Positions 1 through 5,424 of a stretch of DNA of 7,352 bases are shown here, in pieces (position 1 is the first letter of the stretch; every line of letters begins with the position of its first letter). Made by a program: the position numbers and the translations under genes. Origin of the DNA: Candidatus Nanopelagicales bacterium. Its GTDB lineage: Bacteria > Actinomycetota > Actinomycetes > S36-B12. Below the pieces are notes generated by a model. The model ran no database searches and was not told the DNA's origin. It worked only from the letters and a program-made list of their open reading frames with translations. The stretch spans positions 1-7,352 of the forward strand of contig CALKMY010000082.1 of assembly GCA_938091275.1 (NCBI GenBank). Reading direction: 5' to 3'.

Positions 1-41
1 AATGCGCCGTCACATGCGCAATCATGGTTCTCGAGTCGTCC

Positions 42-118
42 GCCCTCGTAGTCCAACTGGTAGAGACACCCGGCTTAAACCCGGCACAGTATGGGTTCGA
101 ATCCCATCGAGGGCACCA
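42..118 (+). tRNA. tRNA with UAA anticodon, leucine-like but class I (short variable loop)
   Basis: The sequence folds into a full cloverleaf. The 7-bp acceptor stem is GCCCTCG (42-48) with CGAGGGC (108-114), followed by discriminator A115 and encoded CCA (116-118). The T-arm is ATGGG/CCCAT (91-95/103-107) around TTCGAAT. The anticodon loop CTTAAAC (74-80) gives anticodon TAA at 76-78, reading the leucine codon UUA; four stem pairs are good and the outermost (C69, C85) is a mismatch. The D-arm has only three pairs (51-53 with 65-67) and the loop AACTGGTAGA, close to the AATTGGTAGA-type loop of bacterial tRNA-Leu. The variable region (86-90) is only 5 nt, whereas bacterial tRNA-Leu normally has a long class-II arm. 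Leucine identity is therefore inferred from anticodon, D-arm and A73. It may be an unusual minor tRNA or a tRNA-like RNA. I found no clear promoter in the 41 bases upstream. Confidence 0.85.
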
Positions 119-153
119 CATCCTTCCTGCATCCATGGCAAGGCGGGCGTTTA

Positions 154-810
154 TTACTCGACGTCGGCGGTGTCTTCGACATCGATGTGAACCTCGTTCC
201 GACGAAGAAACCACGGCTTCATGGGCGAGTCGAAACGAGCGAAGCGCGGCTCGCCGACTGCGTGAAGGCCGTCTCGCTCGAGGGCGGACCGCAACTGCTG
301 CAGGTGCTCGTTGTAGCCAGAACGCGACCAGCGCCCCGAGTATCGGGTCGCGGCGGTCAGGCTCGGCGGCATCTCGCGGATCACCACTCGGGAGTCGACG
401 GGGGTAGGCGCGGAAGCCGCCGTCACCGAGGACGGCAAGACGAAAGCGACCACCTGCTGGCCCGAGACATCGCTGGATTGCAGCACCGGTGCGGTCATCG
501 AGAGCTTCTCGCTGCGGCCGGTGGAAGCTCCGGTCTCGAGTTCGCCACTTTCCCGCTGCACCACCGGTGCGGTCATGTCGATGGACACCTGGCCGAGGTT
601 GTTACCGCTGATGTAGGTGAAAAGCGGCTGGAAGGCCAGGCTTCCGGCCTTATCGAAGTCGGCATCGACCGTGACTTCCGCGACGGCGCACGCCGGGTAT
701 TCCCGCAATTCGTAGCCGTCGCTGGTGCGAAGGACGGTATACGGCTGCTGCTCGGTCACTCGTCGACGGTACCTACGCGCGGAAGGAACGGCGAGTGGGA
801 GCGGCAGCAT
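154..810 (-). CDS. SOUL family haem-binding-like protein
   Basis: From the ATG at 810 the protein has 218 residues. It resembles the SOUL/HBP haem-binding family (p22HBP-like). Seen: a beta-rich start (PYTVLRTSDGYELREYPAC), two MTAPV motifs typical of the family separated by about 26 residues, and the C-terminal signature PWFLRRNEV near the end. The two MTAPV motifs share an exact 15-bp direct repeat in the DNA (484-498 and 562-576). Family members bind haem or tetrapyrroles in eukaryotes; the bacterial role is poorly known. The start is uncertain: GTG at 759 begins closest to the conserved domain, ATG at 810 adds a Pro/Leu/Arg-rich segment, and GTG at 891 is also open. None has a convincing ribosome site. 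The gene ends in two tandem TAA codons and is divergent from the BI-1 gene. Confidence 0.8.
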   Translation of the reverse strand: MLPLPLAVPSARRYRRRVTEQQPYTVLRTSDGYELREYPACAVAEVTVDADFDKAGSLAFQPLFTYISGNNLGQVSIDMTAPVVQRESGELETGASTGRSEKLSMTAPVLQSSDVSGQQVVAFVLPSSVTAASAPTPVDSRVVIREMPPSLTAATRYSGRWSRSGYNEHLQQLRSALERDGLHAVGEPRFARFDSPMKPWFLRRNEVHIDVEDTADVE

Positions 811-933
811 TCGTGCGGAGTTCGCTATCAGCAGACCGACACCGGCAAACCGCGTCCTCGGCGCTTCACAAACGGTTCCGTATCCGTCCACATCCCCTGC
901 GAGGTTCGCCTGGTTGGTTGGGTACCGGTCGGT

Positions 934-939
934 TATCCT
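934..939 (+). promoter_or_regulatory. Candidate -10 box (TATCCT) for a leaderless BI-1 transcript
   Basis: TATCCT fits the actinobacterial TANNNT -10 pattern and ends 6 nt before the ATG at 946, so transcription would be expected to start at or next to the A of the start codon. No Shine-Dalgarno-like sequence precedes that ATG, which agrees with a leaderless mRNA. A -35 match about 17 bp upstream (TGGTTG, 911-916) is poor. Confidence 0.4.
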
Positions 940-945
940 TGCCTC

Positions 946-1845
946 ATGCAGACCAATAACCCCGTCCTCTCGCGCTACGAGAAGGCCGACGCCCCGGGAT
1001 TCGCCTACGACGAAGGTCGTTCGGCGTATACGCAGGCCTCCGGCCAAGCCCCCACGGCAACGCCGGCCGCTCCGACCACGCCGTCCACCGCGACTCCGGA
1101 CGCATCCGGCACGCCACCGACCAGCAGCGACGCCGAATTCCAGGCGGTCACCGCCGGCGGCGGGGTGCGGGTCACCTTGAACGACGTCGTCGTCAAGTCC
1201 GCGATCATGTTCGGATTGGTGGTGTTGTTCGCCTTCGTCGGTTGGAACGTGATCACCGCGGCGCCCGGGTTGATGTTCCCGATCTTCATCGTCGCGATCG
1301 TGCTCGGATTCGTGAATGCGCTGAAGAAGAACGTGTCGCCCGTGCTGATGATGGTGTTCGCCGTCGCCGAAGGTTTGATGCTCGGCGGCATCAGCAATTG
1401 GTATAACTCCTACGCCGTCGCGAACGGCTGGGACAGCGGCATTGTCATCCAGGCGGTCGTCGCCACCATGACGACGTTCGGTGTCATGCTGACTCTGTAT
1501 CTCACCGGAATCATCAAGGTGACCAAGCGTTTCACCCAGGTCCTGATGGTGGCCGCGGTCTCCTACATCGTTCTCGCCTTGGCATCGTTCGTCGCCGCGA
1601 TTTTCGGTGTCGGCGGTGGCTGGGGCTTCTACGGTGTCGGCGGACTCGGCATCATCATCTGCCTCGCGGGCGTGGGAATTGCGGCCTTCTTCTTGGTTCT
1701 GGACTTCGAGGCCATCAAGCAGGGAGTGGCCATGGGGCTGCCGGAGCGGGAGTCCTGGCGGATGTCCTTCGGCCTGCTCGTCACGCTGGTGTGGATTTAC
1801 CTTGAGTTCCTGCGACTCTTCGCGATCTTGTCGGGTCGCGACTAG
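946..1845 (+). CDS. BI-1 (Bax inhibitor-1/YccA-like) family membrane protein
   Basis: This is a 299-residue integral membrane protein. Residues 1-80 are soluble; about 30-65 form a Thr/Ala/Pro/Ser-rich, low-complexity tail. Seven hydrophobic segments follow at about 85-105, 108-126, 131-153, 165-190, 196-220, 232-252 and 273-295. This count and the acidic residues at D253 (in LDFEAIKQG) and E287 (in YLEFLRLFAIL) match the BI-1/TMBIM family, where paired acidic residues at the end of the helix bundle control a pH-sensitive calcium leak in Bacillus YetJ. E142 lies in the third helix. The physiological role in actinobacteria is not settled. ATG 946 is chosen because a -10 box lies 6 nt upstream and the N-terminus (MQTNNPVLSRYEKA) resembles the NPVxR start seen in related actinobacterial proteins. 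Open reading continues upstream but crosses the tRNA. A strong hairpin terminator begins 53 nt after the stop. Confidence 0.92.
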   Translation: MQTNNPVLSRYEKADAPGFAYDEGRSAYTQASGQAPTATPAAPTTPSTATPDASGTPPTSSDAEFQAVTAGGGVRVTLNDVVVKSAIMFGLVVLFAFVGWNVITAAPGLMFPIFIVAIVLGFVNALKKNVSPVLMMVFAVAEGLMLGGISNWYNSYAVANGWDSGIVIQAVVATMTTFGVMLTLYLTGIIKVTKRFTQVLMVAAVSYIVLALASFVAAIFGVGGGWGFYGVGGLGIIICLAGVGIAAFFLVLDFEAIKQGVAMGLPERESWRMSFGLLVTLVWIYLEFLRLFAILSGRD

Positions 1846-1860
1846 CAGTTACGCGAGCGA

Positions 1861-2160
1861 TTACGGCAGCGACCTTCGCAGGTCGATCAAGTACTGCGCA
1901 ACAGCGGCGTCATCCGGCGCCGCTGTTGTTGTTTCCCAGTAGTCGCGCACCACAACGGTGAGTTGCGCGGCGAGCGCTGAGGCTTCGACCCGAGGGAGAA
2001 CGGCCGTAGCGGGCCGATCTGTGCCCTTCGTAAGCGCCACTATCTGCTCTGCCGTCGCGTGAACCCGGTCGATCACGTCCTGGTCTATGCGTGATGCAGG
2101 CATGGTCTCGAGCCGATTCGCAAGGCGCTCGAGCTCGCGTTCCAACTGCTCACGACCCAC
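1861..2160 (-). CDS. Hypothetical protein, 99 residues, helical
   Basis: I do not recognise this protein. It is a small soluble protein rich in Ala, Arg, Leu and Thr, with no Cys and no membrane segment. Residues 1-20 (EQLERELERLANRLETM) are strongly helical with heptad-like leucines, suggesting a short coiled coil; a second helix runs through about 28-45. The GTG start at 2160 is supported by a good Shine-Dalgarno sequence, GAGGGAG, 7 nt upstream, which makes it more likely to be a real gene than a chance frame. It is convergent with the BI-1 gene (15-bp gap) and divergent from cbs. Codons about 78-88 are written over the BI-1 terminator hairpin, so the DNA there serves two purposes. Confidence 0.72.
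   Translation of the reverse strand: MGREQLERELERLANRLETMPASRIDQDVIDRVHATAEQIVALTKGTDRPATAVLPRVEASALAAQLTVVVRDYWETTTAAPDDAAVAQYLIDLRRSLP
1899..1934 (+). terminator. Intrinsic terminator of the BI-1 gene, inside the convergent gene
   Basis: CAACAGCGGCG (1899-1909) pairs perfectly with CGCCGCTGTTG (1918-1928). A G.T pair (1910/1917) and a C-G pair (1911/1916) extend this to a 13-bp stem closed by an ATCC loop. TTGTTT follows at once (1929-1934), giving a U-rich tail in the plus-strand RNA. The other strand has no U run after the hairpin, so it works in the BI-1 direction. It overlaps the 3' coding end of the 99-residue gene. Confidence 0.7.
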
Positions 2161-2167
2161 GTGATGT

Positions 2168-2174
2168 CTCCCTC
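2168..2174 (-). promoter_or_regulatory. Ribosome binding site GAGGGAG
   Basis: On the minus strand GAGGGAG lies 7 nt before the GTG at 2160. This is the only strong Shine-Dalgarno sequence I saw in the window. It fixes the start of the 99-residue gene and contrasts with the apparently leaderless neighbours. Confidence 0.65.
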
Positions 2175-2206
2175 TGGCTGCGAAGGTGCGGTGCCGACAC
2201 GCATTT

Positions 2207-2212
2207 ACTGTA
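2207..2212 (-). promoter_or_regulatory. Weak candidate -10 box (TACAGT) for the 99-residue gene
   Basis: On the minus strand TACAGT fits TANNNT and would start transcription near 2200, giving a leader of about 40 nt that contains the GAGGGAG ribosome site. No -35 match is visible, so this rests on one hexamer and its sensible position. Confidence 0.22.
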
Positions 2213-2219
2213 GGCCGCC

Positions 2220-2225
2220 TAGAGT
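2220..2225 (+). promoter_or_regulatory. Candidate -10 box (TAGAGT) for a leaderless cbs transcript
   Basis: TAGAGT ends exactly 6 nt before the GTG at 2232, the same geometry as at the BI-1 gene. No ribosome site precedes the GTG. The box overlaps a small odd-length inverted repeat, TAGGC-C-GCCTA (2211-2221). The nearest -35-like sequence, CCGACA (2194-2199), is 20 bp away and weak. Confidence 0.4.
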
Positions 2226-2231
2226 TGTGCC

Positions 2232-3608
2232 GTGCGTTACGTGGATTCGGTTATCGAGCTAATCGGAAATACCCCTCTCGTCCGCCTGAACAAGGTCACC
2301 GAGGGCATCGTGCCGAAGGATGGCCCCATCGTTCTGGCCAAAGTCGAGTACCTGAACCCAGGTGGTTCGATCAAGGATCGCATTGCGGTTCGGATGATCG
2401 ATGCCGCCGAAGAGGAAGGTCTGCTTGCACCCGGCGGAACCATCGTTGAGCCGACGAGCGGCAACACCGGTGTCGGTCTGGCGATGGTGGCCCAGCAGCG
2501 CGGCTACCACTGCATCTTCGTCTGCCCGGACAAGGTAAGCGAGGACAAGCGCAATGTGCTCCGGGCGTACGGGGCCGACGTGGTGGTCTGCCCGACGGCA
2601 GTGGATCCGGAAGATCCCCGCTCGTACTACTCGGTCAGCGACCGCCTGGCGCGAGAGACCCCGGGGGGCTGGAAGCCCGATCAATATTCCAATCCGCACA
2701 ATCCTCGTTCCCACTACGAGGTGACGGGTCCGGAAGTCTGGGATCAAACGCAAGGTCGGATCACGCATTTCGTGGCGGGAGTGGGAACCGGCGGCACGAT
2801 TACCGGAACGGGTAGGTATCTGAAAGAAGTCAGTGACGGTGCGGTGAAGATCATCGGGGCGGACCCGGAGGGATCGGTCTACTCCGGCGGCACCGGTCGT
2901 CCCTACCTGGTGGAAGGTGTCGGCGAAGACTTCTGGCCAACCACCTACGACCAGGAGATCTGCGACGAGATCATCGCGGTGTCCGACGCCGAGTCGTTCG
3001 AGATGACCCGGCGTTTGGCGCGGGAAGAAGGACTCTTGGTGGGTGGCTCCTGCGGAATGGCCGCCGTTGCCGCCTTGCGTGTCGCCAGTGCAGCTGAGCC
3101 CGGCGACGTCATCGTCGTGGTGCTCCCCGACTCGGGTCGCGGTTACCTCAGCAAGGTCTTCAACGATGACTGGTTGGCGTCCTATGGATTCCTGCCATCG
3201 AGCACCGACTCGACCGTCGGCGATGTGCTGCACGGCAAGTCCGAAGACCTTCCCCCGTTGGTGCACACGCACCCGACCGAGTCGGTCGCGGACGCGATCG
3301 CGATCCTGCGCGAATACGGGGTGTCGCAGGTTCCGGTTGTGCGGGCGGAACCTCCGGTCATGGCCGCCGAAGTCGTCGGATCCGTCGTCGAGCGCGATTT
3401 GCTTGACGCCCTCTTTTCCGGCGCCGCCAAGTTGTCCGACACGGTTGACGCACATATGTCTGCTGCCCTCCCCATCGTGGGCGCGGGGGAGCCGGTGCAG
3501 TCAGCAATCTCCGCGTTGCAATCGAGCGACGGAGTGATCGTGATCGACGACGGGCGCCCGGTGGGGGTCCTCACCCGCCAAGACCTGCTGGGATACCTAG
3601 CCGACTGA
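2232..3608 (+). CDS. cbs: Cystathionine beta-synthase
   Basis: This 458-residue PLP enzyme condenses serine with homocysteine to cystathionine, the first step of transsulfuration towards cysteine. The catalytic domain spans about 1-315. It opens with IELIGNTPLVRL and carries the PLP lysine K48 (NPGGSIKDR), the TSGNTG loop with N78, the phosphate-binding GTGGTITG loop (185-192), and S273 in GGSCGM, the usual partner of the PLP ring nitrogen. Two CBS domains follow at about 328-390 and 400-457, the second ending in RPVGVLTRQDLLGYL; in the family such pairs bind adenosyl ligands and regulate activity. The haem-binding N-terminal extension of animal enzymes is absent. The CBS tail and the context (a CGL/CGS-like enzyme downstream) favour Cbs over plain O-acetylserine sulfhydrylase. 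GTG 2232 starts just before the conserved N-terminus, 6 nt after a -10 box. The end overlaps msrA by 12 bp. Confidence 0.95.
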   Translation: MRYVDSVIELIGNTPLVRLNKVTEGIVPKDGPIVLAKVEYLNPGGSIKDRIAVRMIDAAEEEGLLAPGGTIVEPTSGNTGVGLAMVAQQRGYHCIFVCPDKVSEDKRNVLRAYGADVVVCPTAVDPEDPRSYYSVSDRLARETPGGWKPDQYSNPHNPRSHYEVTGPEVWDQTQGRITHFVAGVGTGGTITGTGRYLKEVSDGAVKIIGADPEGSVYSGGTGRPYLVEGVGEDFWPTTYDQEICDEIIAVSDAESFEMTRRLAREEGLLVGGSCGMAAVAALRVASAAEPGDVIVVVLPDSGRGYLSKVFNDDWLASYGFLPSSTDSTVGDVLHGKSEDLPPLVHTHPTESVADAIAILREYGVSQVPVVRAEPPVMAAEVVGSVVERDLLDALFSGAAKLSDTVDAHMSAALPIVGAGEPVQSAISALQSSDGVIVIDDGRPVGVLTRQDLLGYLAD

Positions 3609-4250
3609 TAGGGCTGGCAGAGCGAGTCCGGTGTTCGCGTGGCACCGGTATCCGTTCGGAACCTTGTATAAGTACTGCTGGTGGTAGTCCTCGGCCGGGT
3701 AATAGGTCGCGTCGGCTGCCGGAACGATCTCGGTGGTGATTTCCGGGTAGCCGCGTTCGGCAACGACTCGTGCGTAGGAATCCCGCGTGGCCATGGCGAC
3801 TGATTCCTGCTCCGCGGTCGTGTAGAAGATCGCGCTTCGGTATTGCGTCCCCACGTCGTTGCCTTGCCGGTAGCCCTGGGTGGGATCGTGGTTCTCCCAG
3901 AAGACCTTGAGGATGTCGAAGGTGGAGACTTCCGCGGGGCGATACGCGACGAAGACGGTTTCGGTGTGCCCGGTCAATCCGGTACACACTTCCTCGTAGG
4001 TGGGGTGCGCGGTGAAGCCGCCCATGTAACCGACGCTCGTCGCGGCGACTCCCGGCAGTTGCCAGTACAACTCCTCCGCACCCCAAAAGCACCCCATGGC
4101 GAGGTAGATGCGCTCGAGGTCGGCATCTTCCGGGTGCAGGGGCGAGCCGAGGACCGCGTGGCTGGTGGGCACGGTGAAGATCTCCCGGTCACGACCGGGA
4201 AGAGCCGACGCCGAGTCCACCATCGTTGCTTTGGATCCGAATCCGAACAC
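3597..4250 (-). CDS. msrA: Peptide methionine sulfoxide reductase MsrA
   Basis: From GTG 4250 the protein has 217 residues, close to the long E. coli-type MsrA (212). It reduces the S-epimer of methionine sulfoxide in proteins and free amino acid, in the cytoplasm. Seen: ALPGR near residue 20, the catalytic GCFWG motif with C54, GYxGG (74-78), PTYEEVC (C89), VFWENHDPTQGxRQGNDxGTQYRS, and AEDYHQQYL near 190. C203 in NGYRCH is the likely resolving cysteine; the second C-terminal cysteine of the E. coli enzyme is replaced by Ala. GTG 4250 is chosen because a -10 box (TAGCCT) lies 6 nt upstream; ATG 4223 is the alternative. Residue 194 is encoded by TTA (3669-3671), the only in-frame TTA I found in the window. 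The gene lies antisense between cbs and the metB-like gene, sharing an 18-bp divergent gap with the latter. Confidence 0.95.
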   Translation of the reverse strand: MFGFGSKATMVDSASALPGRDREIFTVPTSHAVLGSPLHPEDADLERIYLAMGCFWGAEELYWQLPGVAATSVGYMGGFTAHPTYEEVCTGLTGHTETVFVAYRPAEVSTFDILKVFWENHDPTQGYRQGNDVGTQYRSAIFYTTAEQESVAMATRDSYARVVAERGYPEITTEIVPAADATYYPAEDYHQQYLYKVPNGYRCHANTGLALPALSVG

Positions 4251-4255
4251 GGCAG

Positions 4256-4262
4256 TAGGCTA
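4256..4262. promoter_or_regulatory. Shared bidirectional -10 element (TAGGCTA) between msrA and metB
   Basis: Read on the plus strand, TAGGCT (4256-4261) ends 7 nt before the metB-like GTG at 4269. Read on the minus strand, TAGCCT (4262-4257) ends 6 nt before the msrA GTG at 4250. The two start codons are only 18 bp apart, and no ribosome site fits in between, so both genes would be leaderless. The -35 signals are weak: TTGGAT at 4231-4236 (plus, 19-bp spacer) and TTGAAA at 4277-4282 (minus, only a 14-bp spacer). Transcription from one site in each direction is inferred from position and symmetry. Confidence 0.45.
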
Positions 4263-4268
4263 ACGGTT

Positions 4269-5420
4269 GTGGACGGTTTCAACACTCGAGCGATTCACGC
4301 CGGACAAGAGCCGGACCCGTTGACGGGGGCCGTGGTCCCGCCCATCTACCAAGTCTCGACGTACGCGCAGGACGGTGTGGGGGGCCTACGCAACGGATAC
4401 GAGTACTCCAGGAGCGCAAACCCCACGCGCACCGCACTCCAGGAATGCCTTGCGGCGCTCGAGGCGCCTGAGGACCCCGATGCCCGCGGCTTGGCTTTCG
4501 CCTCTGGCCTCGCCGCCGAGGACACCTTGATGCGCACCGTCTTGGCCCCGGGTACTCACGCGGTTATCCCCGACGACGCCTATGGCGGGACCTATCGCCT
4601 CTTCGCGAAGGTGGCAGCGCCCTGGGGAGTCGACCACACGCCCGCCGCCGTGACCGACCTCGATGCCATCGCCGCGGCCATACAGCCAGGTCGAACGCGG
4701 CTGGTCTGGATCGAAACCCCGACCAATCCGTTGTTGAACGTCGCGGATATCGCCGCGATCGCCGACATCGCTCACGACGCCGGAGCTCTCCTGGTCGTCG
4801 ACAACACATTCGCCTCCTCTTACCTGCAGCAACCGCTGCTGCTGGGTGCAGACGTGGTGGTGCACTCGACGACCAAGTACCTCGGCGGGCACAGTGATGT
4901 CATCGGCGGTGCGCTCGTCGTGCGCGATCTCGAACTTGCCGAGCGGCTTGCCTTCCACCAGAACTCTATGGGCGCGGTGCCGGGTCCTCTCGATTCATGG
5001 CTGGTGCTGCGCGGCATTAAGACTCTGGGTGTTCGGATGGACCGACACAGCGCAAACGCGCGGGCGGTGGTGGACTTCCTGACCGGACATTCGGCCGTCA
5101 GCCAAGTGCTCTACCCAGGATTGGATTCGCACCCGGGTCACGAGGTTGCCGCGCGACAGATGCGCGACTTCGGTGGCATGGTTTCGTTCCGTGCCGCCGG
5201 TGGTGAGCAAGCGGCCGTCGATCTGTGTGCTCGCACCGAGGTTTTCACGCTCGGTGAGTCTCTCGGTGGCGTGGAGTCGCTGATCGAGCACCCCGGGCGG
5301 ATGACCCACGCGTCGGCCGCTGGAAGTCCTCTGGAGGTGCCCGCTGATCTCGTTCGACTCAGTGTGGGGATCGAAGATGTCGAAGACCTCGTCACCGACC
5401 TCGACAAGGCACTTCGCTAG
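4269..5420 (+). CDS. metB: Cystathionine gamma-synthase or gamma-lyase (Cys/Met PLP enzyme)
   Basis: This 383-residue fold-type I PLP enzyme belongs to the Cys/Met metabolism family. Seen: PPIYQVSTY, YEYSRSANPTR with Y46 and R48 (cofactor phosphate of the neighbouring subunit), SGLAA, YGGTYR (Y105 region), ETPTNP, DNTF with D178, the PLP lysine K203 in HSTTKYLGGHSD, and LGGVESLIEHPGRMTHAS (332-349). The length matches E. coli MetB (386). By analogy with the mycobacterial neighbour of cbs it would be called metB. However, E45 and E340 align with the two glutamates (E48 and E333) linked to cystathionine gamma-lyase specificity in yeast, where E. coli MetB has Asp and Ser. Pairing with cbs also suits a lyase making cysteine. 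Sequence alone does not decide. GTG 4269 follows a -10 box by 7 nt. The stop is 4 bp from the sulfatase stop. Confidence 0.93.
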   Translation: MDGFNTRAIHAGQEPDPLTGAVVPPIYQVSTYAQDGVGGLRNGYEYSRSANPTRTALQECLAALEAPEDPDARGLAFASGLAAEDTLMRTVLAPGTHAVIPDDAYGGTYRLFAKVAAPWGVDHTPAAVTDLDAIAAAIQPGRTRLVWIETPTNPLLNVADIAAIADIAHDAGALLVVDNTFASSYLQQPLLLGADVVVHSTTKYLGGHSDVIGGALVVRDLELAERLAFHQNSMGAVPGPLDSWLVLRGIKTLGVRMDRHSANARAVVDFLTGHSAVSQVLYPGLDSHPGHEVAARQMRDFGGMVSFRAAGGEQAAVDLCARTEVFTLGESLGGVESLIEHPGRMTHASAAGSPLEVPADLVRLSVGIEDVEDLVTDLDKALR

Positions 5421-5424
5421 GGCG

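Noticed and set aside
42..118. Reading the tRNA as a stop-codon suppressor
   Set aside because: The anticodon, not the codon, is UAA; it pairs with UUA, a leucine codon, and not with the ochre stop.
91..945. Open frame extending the BI-1 gene upstream by 285 codons
   Set aside because: It would overlap the tRNA and run antisense through the whole SOUL gene; the upstream translation shows no family features, and the ATG at 946 has a fitting promoter.
2259..3455. Long minus-strand open frame opposite cbs
   Set aside because: This is a shadow of the GC-rich cbs codons; its translation is Arg/Gly/Val/His-rich with no recognisable domain.
3843..4268. Open frame extending the metB-like gene upstream
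   Set aside because: It is antisense to msrA, whose conserved motifs are clear; the PLP enzyme family begins at the GTG at 4269.
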